DNA from: CAVTJL01 sp963752325
Lineage (GTDB): Bacteria; Pseudomonadota; Alphaproteobacteria; Geminicoccales; Geminicoccaceae
Direction of reading: 5' to 3'
Assembly (NCBI GenBank): GCA_963752325.1
Contig: CAVVXU010000005.1
Coordinates: 124,001-188,000 of the forward strand
Length of the DNA stretch: 64,000 nucleotides
Made by a program: the position numbers and the translations under genes
Shown: one piece after another, positions 50,808 through 59,659 of the stretch
Layout of the letters: each line of letters opens with the position of its first letter
How positions within the stretch are numbered: position 1 is the stretch's first letter
The notes under the pieces: model-generated
Told to the model about the DNA's origin: nothing
Seen by the model: the letters and a program-made list of their open reading frames with translations, nothing else
Database searches by the model: none

Positions 50808-50844
50808 CCCTACCTTCCCTTCCTTGACCCTCTTGAGAACCGGC

Positions 50845-51834
50845 TCAGCCAGCCACGCTCGCAACCGCCTCGTGCAGAGGCTCGAGCGCCGCCGTGCCGA
50901 GCAGCACCGAAAGCAGCACCCGGGCCTTGAGGCCCGACAGGTCGCCGGCGAAGATCGCACCCGCCGCCGCCAGATCCTTGCCACCGCCCTTGCCGTAGAT
51001 CGGCTTCACGCGGCCCTGCGGGCAGCGCGACGTGACGAGGACCGGCGTGCCGCGGCCAGCGGCATCACGCACGACCTCGTTGATCGCCGGCGTCGCGTTG
51101 CCGCGCCCGAACGCCTCGAGCACGATGCCGCGGGCACCGCTCTCGAGGGCGCAACGCAGGAACCGCGCGTCGCTGCCCATGACGAGCTTGATGAGGTCGA
51201 CCGCCGGCTCGACCCGCGCGGCCGCAAAATGGCGGCGCAACAGCGGCCTGCGCTGGATGACCACGAGGTCGCCGTCGACCTCGCCAATCTTACCGTGCTC
51301 CGCGGACTGGAAGGTGCCGACCCGCGAGGCATGCTGCTTGGTCGCATCCCGCGCCGCATGGATCTCGCCCTCGAACACGATGACGGCGCCCAGGCCGCTC
51401 GCCGCAGGCGATGCGACCACCCGGATGGCATCCGCAAGGTTGCGCGGGCCGTCGGCGTCCGGCTCGTCCGCATGGCGCTGCGCGCCGGTGAACGCGATCG
51501 GCCTCGCCCCGCCGACCACGAGATCGGCCATGTAGGCGCTCTCCTCCATTGTGTCGGTGCCGTGGGTCACGACAACGCCCGCCACCTCGGGCTCCGCCAG
51601 CCGCTCGGCCGCACGCCGCGCCAGCCTGAAGGCGAGCTCGAGGTCGATCGTGAAGCTGCCGACGTTGCAGAACTCCTCGACCTCGACGTCGATCCCGGCG
51701 GGAGGTGCCAGGCCGCGATCGAGCATTACGGCCAGAAGGTCGGCACCGCTCGCGGCGGGCGCCACATGGCCGCGCGCATGGTCGATACGCGAGGCGATGG
51801 TCCCGCCGGTGCTGAGCACGACGACCCTGCTCAT
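50845..51834 (-). CDS. Asparaginase-family amidohydrolase
   Basis: About 329 residues of the AnsA/AnsB fold. First catalytic Thr is in VVLSTGGTIAS; the second motif is VVVTHGTDTMEESA. RPIAFTGAQRHADEPDADGPRNL and GIVLEAFGRGNATP follow the family. The start at 51834 has GGAGAG six bases upstream; the ATG at 51840 directly abuts that site. No signal peptide, so cytoplasmic. Next to an imidase-type enzyme it may act as a half-amidase rather than on asparagine. Confidence 0.87.
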   Translation of the reverse strand: MSRVVVLSTGGTIASRIDHARGHVAPAASGADLLAVMLDRGLAPPAGIDVEVEEFCNVGSFTIDLELAFRLARRAAERLAEPEVAGVVVTHGTDTMEESAYMADLVVGGARPIAFTGAQRHADEPDADGPRNLADAIRVVASPAASGLGAVIVFEGEIHAARDATKQHASRVGTFQSAEHGKIGEVDGDLVVIQRRPLLRRHFAAARVEPAVDLIKLVMGSDARFLRCALESGARGIVLEAFGRGNATPAINEVVRDAAGRGTPVLVTSRCPQGRVKPIYGKGGGKDLAAAGAIFAGDLSGLKARVLLSVLLGTAALEPLHEAVASVAG

Positions 51835-51880
51835 CCGCATCTCTCCAAAGGTGGGCCCGAAGGCACCCAGCGAGGCCCGG

Positions 51881-52684
51881 TCACGTGACCCCCGAGATCG
51901 CTATGCCGACCCGATCGGCCGCCCGGTTGATGTGCGTCCGCATATAGTAGCCGGCACCTTCGGGATCGTTCATGGCGATCGCCTGGACGATCCGCTCGTG
52001 CTCGACAACAGGCTCCCAGAGCCGGTCGCGGCGCGCCAGGGGCAGCCGCTGACTCTCCAGCAGGACATGATGATAGGTGCGATGCAGGTCGGCCAGCATG
52101 CGGTTGCGCGACATGCGGGTGATCGCTTGGTGGAACTCGAAGTCCAGCTGCGAGCTCGATACGAGATCGACACGGCGCGTCGCTTCCTTGAAGGCCCGCA
52201 GGTTGCGTCGCAGCTCCTCGACCTCCCCCTGGGTCGCATGCATCGCGGCGAGCGATGCGGCCTGCGATTCGGCCATGTGGCGGAACTGATAGACCTCGCC
52301 CGGCGTGTAGCGCGAGGCGAAGCGCCATGAGCCGGGACGGAGGTCCCGCTGCTCGGCGCCGTCGCCCTCGTTGGTGACGAAGGTCCCGCGGGCCGGCTCG
52401 ATCCGCAGGACGCCCAGCGTGTCGAGGATCGAGAGCGCCTCCCTGAGCGATGCGCGGCTGACCCCGAGCTGCCGTGCCAGCTCGCGCTGCGAGGGGATGG
52501 GCTGACCCGGTCGGAACTCCCCGGCAATGATCATCTCCTGGATCCTGCGCACCGTCGACTGGGCGACGTTGTCGGCCCGGGCGCTGGAGTCGTGGTCCGG
52601 CTTGGCCAAACCGGTCTGACCAGTTGTCCCTTCTACCACGTCCGGCCCGGCTGATTGAAGCATCTGATTTGGCCCTGTCTTCAT
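51881..52684 (-). CDS. GntR/FadR-type transcriptional regulator
   Basis: A 267-residue regulator. A flexible N-terminal 35 residues precede the winged helix (VAQSTVRRIQEMIIAGEFRP, IPSQRELARQLGVSRASLRE, LEIEPARGTFV-type wing); the FCD domain follows, with HxxD/H ligands such as DFEFHQAITRMSRN and EHERIVQAIAMNDPEGA. Palindromes TGGTCAGACCA at 52757 and CGGTCTGACCA at 52613 (in its own coding start) match the TGGTNNNACCA class bound by such regulators, so autoregulation and control of both divergent operons are likely. Confidence 0.88.
   Translation of the reverse strand: MKTGPNQMLQSAGPDVVEGTTGQTGLAKPDHDSSARADNVAQSTVRRIQEMIIAGEFRPGQPIPSQRELARQLGVSRASLREALSILDTLGVLRIEPARGTFVTNEGDGAEQRDLRPGSWRFASRYTPGEVYQFRHMAESQAASLAAMHATQGEVEELRRNLRAFKEATRRVDLVSSSQLDFEFHQAITRMSRNRMLADLHRTYHHVLLESQRLPLARRDRLWEPVVEHERIVQAIAMNDPEGAGYYMRTHINRAADRVGIAISGVT
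52613..52623. promoter_or_regulatory. Secondary FadR-type operator CGGTCTGACCA
   Basis: One mismatch from the perfect palindrome at 52757, which reads the same on the opposite strand; it lies inside the first codons of the regulator gene. Confidence 0.5.
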
Positions 52685-52699
52685 TGACGAACTACCAGC

Positions 52700-52729
52700 T
52701 TGACGCCGGCCGACCGCTCCCTCTTAATC
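52700..52729 (+). promoter_or_regulatory. Candidate promoter of the rightward transporter operon
   Basis: TTGACG (52700-52705) and CTTAAT (52723-52728) at 17-bp spacing, or TTAATC at 18. The operator at 52757 lies downstream of the predicted start. Confidence 0.4.
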
Positions 52730-52756
52730 CAATCCGTACGGCTCGCGAAAGGCCGC

Positions 52757-52767
52757 TGGTCAGACCA
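52757..52767. promoter_or_regulatory. FadR-type operator TGGTCAGACCA
   Basis: A perfect 11-bp palindrome (TGGTC-A-GACCA) in the divergent gap between the GntR regulator and the binding-protein gene; it fits the TGGTNNNACCA operators of FCD-type GntR proteins. Confidence 0.68.
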
Positions 52768-52812
52768 AAACGGCCAGAACGCAGCATCGGGCTGCGCTGA
52801 GGAGGGCATGCT

Positions 52813-54480
52813 ATGTCGGCACCAAAATCGAGTCTCGTCGGGCGTCCGCTCGGGCGACGCGAGTTCGTGAAGACCGCCGCTGCCGCCGGTGGCGCTGCGG
52901 TCATGCCGGGCATCGGAGGCGCCCACGAGGCCATGGCGGCCGACGCCTCGAGCACGCTCGTGGTAGCAGCGCCATCCACGCCCCAGGGCCTCGACATCGA
53001 GTTCGACGTGAGCCTGGGCTCGATCGACGTGCTGGGCGCGCTCTACGAGTACATGCTGGCCTACGAGAAGATCGAGGACCCGCAGGCGCCGGGCGTGCTG
53101 CGCGAGGACACGAGCGTTCACCCCGAGAAGAAGAACGGCTTGGCCCTGCGCGGGCGGCTTGCCGAGGACTGGGAGATCTCGCCCGACGGGCTCAAGGCCA
53201 CCTTCAAGCTGCGCGAGGGCGTCAAGAGCAACTGGGGCAACACGTTCTCGGCCGAGGACGTCAAGTGGACCTGGGACCGGAAATTCCACCTCAAGGGCCA
53301 GGGTATCTTCCAAACGGCAGTGCTCGGCCTGAAGTCGCCGGACCAGATCAAGATCGAGGGCCCAAACGCGATCTCGTTCAATCTCGAGAAGCCGAGCCCT
53401 ATTCTTCTCAAGCAGCAGTGCAACCTAGCAAACCCGATCTACGATCACAAGAAGTGCGCGGAGGTCGGCGGCAGCGACGATCCCTGGGCCACTAAGTTCC
53501 TCCAGAACGACAGCGCCGGCTTCGGACCCTATAAGCTGCGGCAGATCGTTCGCGGCCAACAGGCGGTCTTCGTCGCCCATGACGGCTACTGGGACGAGCA
53601 GCCCTTCTTCAAGACCGTGATCATGCGCGAGGTTCCGACCTCGGCCAGCCGCCTCTCGCTGCTGACCGGCGGCGCCGTCGACATCGCCCAGTTCCTGCAG
53701 CCGCGCGAGTACGAGAGCCTCAAGGGCAATCCCAAGGCCACCTATGACGCCGCGCGCGCCTCCTACATGATCTGGCTCGAGCTCAACGCCAAGATGCCGC
53801 CCTTCGACAATGTGAAGGTCAGGCAGGCGATGAACTACGCGATCCCGCGCGAGGAGATCATCCGGACGATCTATTACGGGCTGGCCGACCCCCTCAAGGC
53901 GCCGATGCCCTATATCTATCCGATGGCCGACCAGTCCTTCTTCGACTATGGTTACAACATCGAGAAGGCGAAGAAGCTGCTGGCCGAGGCTGGCCTCAAG
54001 GACGGCTTCAAGACGACCATCAGCTACAATGCCGGCGACCCGACCCAGGAGCCGATCTCGCTTCTCTACCAGACGGCGCTCCGGCAGGTCGGCATCGACG
54101 CGCAGCTCGACAAGCTGCCGGCGGGTGTGTTCTACGAGAATGTCACCAAGCGCCAGAAGCCGGTGATCTTCTACCTGGATTCGCCGTGGACGCCCGATCC
54201 GGGCTACTCGACCTTCCTCTACTTCCATCAGAAGAGCTACGTCGACTACAGCAACTACGCCAATCCCAAGGTCGACCAGCTCATCGAGGAAGGCCTCGCC
54301 ACGCTCGATGACAACGAGCGGCTGAAGATCTATACCGAGGTCCAGAAGACCCTGATGGACGAAGCCCCCTGGGGCTTCATCGCCTACCCGAAATACACCC
54401 TGGCCAGGAAGAGCGACCTCAAGGGCTTCACCTACTACGTCTCGAACAACCTGCGCTTCCAGGACTTCCATCGGGCGTGA
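52813..54480 (+). CDS. ABC transporter substrate-binding protein, SBP_bac_5 family
   Basis: A 555-residue periplasmic binding protein with a Tat leader (GRREFVKTAAAAGGAAVMPG). Family flow: LRGRLAEDWEISPDGLKATFKL, AEDVKWTWDRKF, GFGPYKLRQI, FDNVKVRQAMNYAIPREEII and TLMDEAPWGFIAYP. First gene of a complete SBP, permease, permease, ATPase, ATPase set. The ligand is unknown; location suggests the substrate of the molybdenum hydroxylase/imidase operon. Confidence 0.92.
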   Translation: MSAPKSSLVGRPLGRREFVKTAAAAGGAAVMPGIGGAHEAMAADASSTLVVAAPSTPQGLDIEFDVSLGSIDVLGALYEYMLAYEKIEDPQAPGVLREDTSVHPEKKNGLALRGRLAEDWEISPDGLKATFKLREGVKSNWGNTFSAEDVKWTWDRKFHLKGQGIFQTAVLGLKSPDQIKIEGPNAISFNLEKPSPILLKQQCNLANPIYDHKKCAEVGGSDDPWATKFLQNDSAGFGPYKLRQIVRGQQAVFVAHDGYWDEQPFFKTVIMREVPTSASRLSLLTGGAVDIAQFLQPREYESLKGNPKATYDAARASYMIWLELNAKMPPFDNVKVRQAMNYAIPREEIIRTIYYGLADPLKAPMPYIYPMADQSFFDYGYNIEKAKKLLAEAGLKDGFKTTISYNAGDPTQEPISLLYQTALRQVGIDAQLDKLPAGVFYENVTKRQKPVIFYLDSPWTPDPGYSTFLYFHQKSYVDYSNYANPKVDQLIEEGLATLDDNERLKIYTEVQKTLMDEAPWGFIAYPKYTLARKSDLKGFTYYVSNNLRFQDFHRA

Positions 54481-54491
54481 GCTGCGCGATC

Positions 54492-54526
54492 CGGGCCGGC
54501 CAGGGCCGCCAAGGTCGGCCGGCCCG
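54492..54526 (+). repeat. Hairpin between SBP and permease genes
   Basis: A 10-bp perfect stem CGGGCCGGCC/GGCCGGCCCG with a 15-base loop, starting 12 bp after the SBP stop, without T-run. Same position as the palindrome in the other SBP operon (26946). Confidence 0.6.
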
Positions 54527-54565
54527 TCATCGGGCGCCCTACCCCCTCGGCAACGGGTCTGAGCC

Positions 54566-55489
54566 GTGCGCGCCTATCTCGACCTCCTCGTCCGGATCGC
54601 CCTCGCCCGCCCGCGGTTCATCGTCGGCTACGTCATCGTTTTTTTGGTCGTCCTGCTCGGCCTGCTCGCACCCGTCATAGCGCCCTTCTCCCCGATCGAG
54701 GCGGATTCGGCCCATTTCCTCCAGCCGCCGAGCTGGACCCATCTGCTGGGCACCGACGCCGTGGGCATGGATATCTTCAGCCGCACGATCTACGCACCCA
54801 GGATCGACCTGACGATCGCCCTGCTCGCGACCCTCATCTCGGCCTCGATCGGCGGCGGCATCGGCGCGTTCGTGGGCTTCTACAGCACGGGTGGCGGCCT
54901 GCGCCCGATCGTGAGCTACACCGTGATGCGGTCGGCCGACGTCCTCCAGGCCTTCCCGGTCTTCGTCTTCGCCATCGCGCTCGTCGCGAGCCTCGGGCAG
55001 AGCGTACAGACGGTCATCATCGCCATCGCCTTCGTCAACATTCCGATCTACCTGCGGCTAATGCGGGGCCAGGTGCTGGCGATCCGCGGCATGCGCTATG
55101 TCGAGGCGGCGCAGGTGGCTGGCCTTTCCGACTTCCGCACCATCACCCGCCACGTCATCCCCAACGCGATGGGCCCGGTCCTGGCACAGATGTCGATCAA
55201 CATCGGCTGGTCCGTCCTGCTGACGGCCGGGCTCAGCTTCATCGGCGCCGGCGTGCGACCGCCCACGCCCGAATGGGGCAGCATGATCGCCATGGGCTTC
55301 CAGAACGTGGTGACCGGCCAGTGGTGGCCCTCCCTGTTCCCCGGCTTGGCGCTTGCGATCACAGTCTTCGGCTTCGCGCTCGTCGGCAGCAGCATCGAGG
55401 TGCTGGCCGATCCCATGAAGCGCAGGGCGCTCGTGGCGGAGATGCGACCGCACCGGTCGCGCGCCGCCGCAAGCATCGTCGAGGTCTGA
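54566..55489 (+). CDS. ABC transporter permease (DppC-like)
   Basis: A 307-residue inner-membrane permease starting at GTG. The N-terminal helix is FIVGYVIVFLVVLLGLLAPV; LLGTDAVGMDIFSRTIYAPR is the DppC hallmark; the EAA loop is EAAQVAGLSDFRTITRHVIP, followed by LTAGLSFIGAGVRPPTPEWG. It ends one base before the DppB-like gene. Confidence 0.9.
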   Translation: MRAYLDLLVRIALARPRFIVGYVIVFLVVLLGLLAPVIAPFSPIEADSAHFLQPPSWTHLLGTDAVGMDIFSRTIYAPRIDLTIALLATLISASIGGGIGAFVGFYSTGGGLRPIVSYTVMRSADVLQAFPVFVFAIALVASLGQSVQTVIIAIAFVNIPIYLRLMRGQVLAIRGMRYVEAAQVAGLSDFRTITRHVIPNAMGPVLAQMSINIGWSVLLTAGLSFIGAGVRPPTPEWGSMIAMGFQNVVTGQWWPSLFPGLALAITVFGFALVGSSIEVLADPMKRRALVAEMRPHRSRAAASIVEV

Positions 55490-55490
55490 G

Positions 55491-56501
55491 ATGCGGCTCG
55501 TGAGCTATATCGGCCGGCGGCTGCTCTTCATCGCGCCGCAGCTCCTGGGGATCGTGCTCGTGAGCTTCCTGCTCGTGAAGACGATCCCGGGCGATCCCGC
55601 CGTGCTCATGCTGGGACCGACCGCGACGCCCGAGGCGATCGCGTCGCTGCGCACCAAGATGGGCCTCGACGAGCCGGTATTCGTGCAGTTCTGGATCTAC
55701 GTGAAGGACCTGCTGCACGGGGATCTGGGCACGTCCTGGCAGACCACCCGCCCGGTGCTCGAGGATCTGCTCCAGCGCTTTCCCGCCACGCTCGAGCTCG
55801 TCACGCTGGGTCTGATCGTTGCAATCCTGGTGGGCGTGCCGCTGGGGCTGGTCGCGGCCTTCAACCCGCGCGGGCGGCTCGCCCGCGTCGCCGACTTCTA
55901 CGGCCTTTGCGCCGGTGCCGTGCCCGACTTCTGGCTGGCGCTGGTCCTCATCTACGTCTTCTACACCCTCGTCGGCATCGCCCCCGCCCCGCTCGGCCGT
56001 ATGGACCTCATCGTGTTCCCGCCGCCCACCGTGACCGGGATGTACACCATCGATTCCCTGCTCGCGGGCGATCTCGAGGCTTTCCGATCGGCCCTGGCCC
56101 ATCTCGTGCTGCCGGTGCTGACGCTGGGCCTGATCAATGCCGGGCCGATCCTCAAGATGACGCAGTCCACGGTCGAGAGGATGCTGCAGTCGGACTTCAG
56201 CCGCTACGAGGTGCTGTGCGGCATGCCGCGATCGCTCGTGATCCGCCACGCGCTGCGCAACGCCCTGCCCTCGGTCATCACGATCGTCAGCGTCCTCTAT
56301 GGCTTCCTCATCGGCGGCGCGGTGCTCGTCGAGATCGTCTTCAGCTGGGGTGGTGCCGGGCAATACGCCGTGCAGGGCGTGCTCAACGCCGACCTCTACC
56401 CGGTGCTGGGCTTCGTTCTGTTCTCGGCGATCTTCTCGCTGTTCGTCTATCTTGCCGTCGATCTCCTCTACTTCGCCATCGATCCGCGGATCAGCCATTG
56501 A
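55491..56501 (+). CDS. ABC transporter permease (DppB-like)
   Basis: A 336-residue inner-membrane permease: YIGRRLLFIAPQLLGIVLVSF, FLLVKTIPGDPAVLMLG, LRTKMGLDEPVFVQFWIY, and the loop CGMPRSLVIRHALRNALPSV followed by GGAVLVEIVFSWGGAGQYAV. The order DppC before DppB is reversed relative to most operons. Its stop overlaps the next start as TTGA. Confidence 0.92.
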   Translation: MRLVSYIGRRLLFIAPQLLGIVLVSFLLVKTIPGDPAVLMLGPTATPEAIASLRTKMGLDEPVFVQFWIYVKDLLHGDLGTSWQTTRPVLEDLLQRFPATLELVTLGLIVAILVGVPLGLVAAFNPRGRLARVADFYGLCAGAVPDFWLALVLIYVFYTLVGIAPAPLGRMDLIVFPPPTVTGMYTIDSLLAGDLEAFRSALAHLVLPVLTLGLINAGPILKMTQSTVERMLQSDFSRYEVLCGMPRSLVIRHALRNALPSVITIVSVLYGFLIGGAVLVEIVFSWGGAGQYAVQGVLNADLYPVLGFVLFSAIFSLFVYLAVDLLYFAIDPRISH

Positions 56502-57544
56502 CGTCCGAGCTCCTGTCGTCACCCCCGCCCTCGACGCCCGGCCCTGTCGGGCAGGCGGAGCCGCACGCGGACGCCGCCGTGCCGCTGATCGATGTGCGCG
56601 GCCTCAGCGTCCAGTTTCCGACCGCCATGGGCGCGGCGCGGATCGCGCTCCGCGAGGTCGATCTCGCGATCCGCGCGGGCGAGATCATGGGCCTGGTCGG
56701 CGAATTGGGCGCCGGCAAGACCACCCTCGCCCGCTCCATCCTCAATCTCCCGCCGGTGCCGGGGCGAATAACGGCGGGCGAGGTCCGGTTCGACGGGCGC
56801 GATATCAGGGCGCTGCCTCCGGCCGAGCAGCACCGGATGCGCGGGCGCGACCTCTCGATGGTCGTGCCCAATCCGCGCGGCGAGCTCAATCCACTCCTGA
56901 CGGTGGGCGAGCAGATCGCGACGCTCGCCCGGGTGCATCTGGGCATCGATCGCAGGACCGCGCGCCAGCGTGCTCTCGAGATGCTGAGGTCGGTGCAGAT
57001 CCCGGATCCGGAACGCCGGCTCGCCGCCTATCCACACGAGCTTTCCGGCGGCATGGCTCAGCGCGTGGTGATCGCCATGGCGCTGGTGTGCTCGCCCCGC
57101 TTCGTCATCTCCGACGACGCGACGAGCGGCCTCGATGTGACGGTGCAGGCCCAGATCCTGGACCTCATGAAGCGTCTCGCGGAGACGCGCGGCAACGCCA
57201 TGCTGTTCATCACGCGCGACGTTGGCATCACCGCCCATTTCTGCGATCGGGTAGCGGTCATCCATGCGGGCGAGATCATGGAGCTGGCACCGCGCGACGC
57301 CTTCTTCCTGGCGCCGCGCCATCCCTACACGATCATGCTGCTCGCGGCCTTCTCGCATCAGCCGGAGCTGCGCCGCCGCTGGACGGTGCCGGATGTGAGC
57401 CGCCGCCCGGCCGCGATCACCGGCTGCAGCTATGCGGGCCGCTGCCCGCTCGCCCGCGAGCGCTGCCGGAGCGAGCGCCCGGCGCTGGCCGAGCTTGCCA
57501 CCGGGCACCTCGCGCGCTGCCATTTCCCAGTGGACCGCTCGTGA
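56498..57544 (+). CDS. ABC transporter ATPase (DppD-like) with degenerate catalytic motifs
   Basis: A 348-residue NBD starting at TTG inside the upstream stop (TTGA). Walker A GELGAGKTT (69-77) and signature LSGGMAQR (182-189) are intact. The Q-loop reads MVVPNPRGELNP (Gln replaced by Pro124), Walker B reads VISDDATSGLD (catalytic Glu is Asp207), and the switch His is Arg240 in FITRDVG. The C-terminal Opp Cys domain (TGCSYAGRCPLARERC) is present. The frame is intact and well conserved otherwise, so it looks like a specialised non-hydrolysing half of an asymmetric ATPase pair with the following gene. Confidence 0.85.
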   Translation: MTSELLSSPPPSTPGPVGQAEPHADAAVPLIDVRGLSVQFPTAMGAARIALREVDLAIRAGEIMGLVGELGAGKTTLARSILNLPPVPGRITAGEVRFDGRDIRALPPAEQHRMRGRDLSMVVPNPRGELNPLLTVGEQIATLARVHLGIDRRTARQRALEMLRSVQIPDPERRLAAYPHELSGGMAQRVVIAMALVCSPRFVISDDATSGLDVTVQAQILDLMKRLAETRGNAMLFITRDVGITAHFCDRVAVIHAGEIMELAPRDAFFLAPRHPYTIMLLAAFSHQPELRRRWTVPDVSRRPAAITGCSYAGRCPLARERCRSERPALAELATGHLARCHFPVDRS

Positions 57545-58577
57545 GCGCCGTTCTCGAGGTCGAGAACCTCGTCAAGACCTTTCCGATTGGAGGCAGCCGG
57601 GCGGTCGTGCAGGCCGTGAACGGCGTCTCGTTCACGATCGCGCCCGGCGAGACGCTGGGTCTCGTGGGCGAGAGCGGCTCGGGCAAGACGACGATCGGGC
57701 GATGCATCGTGGGCCTGATCAAGGCCACGGCGGGAGCCGTTCGCTTCAAGGGGCAGGACATCACGACGGGACCGCGGCGCCGCTTGCCCGGCCGCATCCA
57801 GCTCGTCTTCCAGGAGCCGGCCGAGTTCTCGACCCGCGCCAGCGGATCGGACGCTCGATCGAGGAGCCCTTGGGCCCGCTCCGCGTCGAGACGGCCGAGC
57901 GCCGCGCCCGCCTGCTCGAGGCGATCGACACGGTGGGGCTCGTCCGTGAGATGCTTGAGCTCTACCCCGCCGAGCTCAGCGCCGGCCAGCAGCAGCGTGT
58001 GGGCATCGCGCGCGCCATGATCACGCGGCCGGAGCTCGTCGTGTTGGACGAGCCGACCTCGGCGCTGGACCCGACCGCCAGGGCCGAGATCATCGAGCTG
58101 CTGCAAAAGATCCAAAAGGAGCGCGGCACCTCCTATCTCTTCATCTCGCACGACCTCAGCACGGTGCGGTTCCTCAGCCACAGGGTGGCGGTCATGTATC
58201 TGGGCATGGTTGTCGAGCAGGGCAGCGCCGTCGAGGTCTTCGCCCGGCCGCGCCATCCCTACTCGATCGGCCTTCTGTCCTCCGTGCTGCTGCCGAACCC
58301 CTACATCAAGATCCCGGCCAGCGTGAGCCTCAAGGGCGAGATCCCGAGCCCCATCAACCTGCCCAAAGGCTGCTTCCTCGCCTCGCGCTGCCCCTTCGTC
58401 ATGGACCGCTGCCGGGCGGAGATGCCTGGCCACGAGGATGTCGGCGGCGGCCATCTCGTCCATTGCTTCCGCCAGGAGGAGGTGGCCCTCCTCGACCGGC
58501 CGGTCGACGCGTTCGCGCAGTTCCAGGCGGAGGCCGAGCGTATCCTGGGCGTGGTGCCCGCCGTGCCGGCGGCCTGA
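57541..58577 (+). CDS. ABC transporter ATPase (OppF-like), single-base deletion near 57830
   Basis: The partner NBD, GTG start overlapping the previous stop (GTGA). First frame: VKTFPIGGSRAVVQAVNGVS, Walker A GESGSGKTTIG, Q-loop LVFQEPAE. Second frame: LDPRQRIGRSIEEPLGPL, signature LSAGQQQR, Walker B LVVLDEPTSALD, switch His FISHDLS, and a Cys-rich Opp domain. Adding one G to the GAG-TT at about 57830 restores QEPAEVLDPRQRIG. Length modulo three agrees with one missing base. Catalytic residues are canonical, unlike the neighbour. Confidence 0.82.
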
Positions 58578-58608
58578 CGCCCTCCATCAAAGGCAGAGGT
58601 GCAAGACC

Positions 58609-59355
58609 ATGGGCAGGCTCCAAGGCAAGAGGGCGTTGGTCACGGGCGGTGCCCAGGGCATCGGGCAAGCGATCGCCCTGGCGTTCGCCCGCGAGGGTGC
58701 CGATGTCGCCGTCCTGGACCTGAAAATCGAGGCGGCGCGGCAGGTCGTCGACGAGATCCAGGGTCTGGGCGTCAGGGGCTTCGCGGTCGCAGCCGATGTC
58801 GGCGAGGAGGCTCCCGTCAAAGAGGCCGTGGCGGCGGCCGAGCAGGCGCTGGGCGGCATCGACATCCTGGTGAACAATGCCGGCATCGACACCACCTCCA
58901 AGGTGGTCGACATGGCAACCGAGCTCTGGGACGACATGATCCGGGTCAACCTGCGCAGCATCTTCCTGTGCTCGCGCGCCGTGCTGCCCGGCATGATCGC
59001 GCGGCGCTGGGGCCGGATCATCTCGACCAGCTCCCAGCTCGCCCACAAGGGCGCGGCGGACATGGCGCACTATGCTGCCGCCAAGGCCGGGGTCATCGGC
59101 TTCACCCGCTCGCTCGCCTACGAGGTCGCACGGGACGGCATCACGGTCAACGCCATCTGCCCCGGCCCGATCGACACCGAGCTGTTCCGCAACATTCCGG
59201 AGGCCTGGCGCAAGAACAAGCTGGCCGAGCTGCCGATCGGCCGCGCCGGCAGGGTCGACGAGATCGCGCCGGCGGCGGTCCTCCTGGCCTCGGACGAGGG
59301 CTCCTATTTCATCGGTGCCAGCATCAACCCGAACGGCGGGGACTACATGATCTGA
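58609..59355 (+). CDS. Short-chain dehydrogenase/reductase (FabG-like)
   Basis: A 248-residue SDR. NAD(P) motif TGGAQGIGQ, NNAGIDT, catalytic Ser region STSSQLAHKGAADM, and YAAAKAG with Tyr-x-x-x-Lys; INAICPG-type VNAICPGPIDTELF follows. The start MGRLQGKRALVTGG at 58609 has AGAGG upstream. Last gene of the transporter operon, so it probably oxidises or reduces an intermediate of the imported compound rather than serving fatty-acid synthesis. Confidence 0.9.
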   Translation: MGRLQGKRALVTGGAQGIGQAIALAFAREGADVAVLDLKIEAARQVVDEIQGLGVRGFAVAADVGEEAPVKEAVAAAEQALGGIDILVNNAGIDTTSKVVDMATELWDDMIRVNLRSIFLCSRAVLPGMIARRWGRIISTSSQLAHKGAADMAHYAAAKAGVIGFTRSLAYEVARDGITVNAICPGPIDTELFRNIPEAWRKNKLAELPIGRAGRVDEIAPAAVLLASDEGSYFIGASINPNGGDYMI

Positions 59356-59659
59356 CCCCGGGGCCCCTTCCGGGGCCGGCTTGTCTCCTTGATGGTCCCA
59401 TGCCGAGGTCGGGCAGCCCTGCAGCTGCCCCCGAGCGCCGTCGTGCCAATCCACAAGCGTGCGACATCGCGCCGCCACCCCCTGCAGGGGCCCCACGGTC
59501 GCCCGGCCGTCGAGGAGGCGCGTCCTGCGGTACTCGCCGAGGCAGGACTTCCATCCGCCAACAGCGCCCGGGCGGCTCAAAGCTCGCCGGGGTGAATTGA
59601 ACCGGATCGGGCGATGCCCCATAATCAAATACTTCAGGGATCCTGAGCGGCGTAACCCC
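59356..59659 (+). other. Gene-free gap with three hairpins
   Basis: GGCCCC/GGGGCC (59362-59377, loop TTCC) directly after the SDR gene is followed by a T-containing stretch and may terminate that operon. GGGCAGC/GCTGCCC (59411-59430) and the palindrome CCCCTGCAGGGG near 59482 follow. I see no gene; a promoter for the acylphosphatase should lie near 59600-59640, where AT content rises. Confidence 0.5.
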
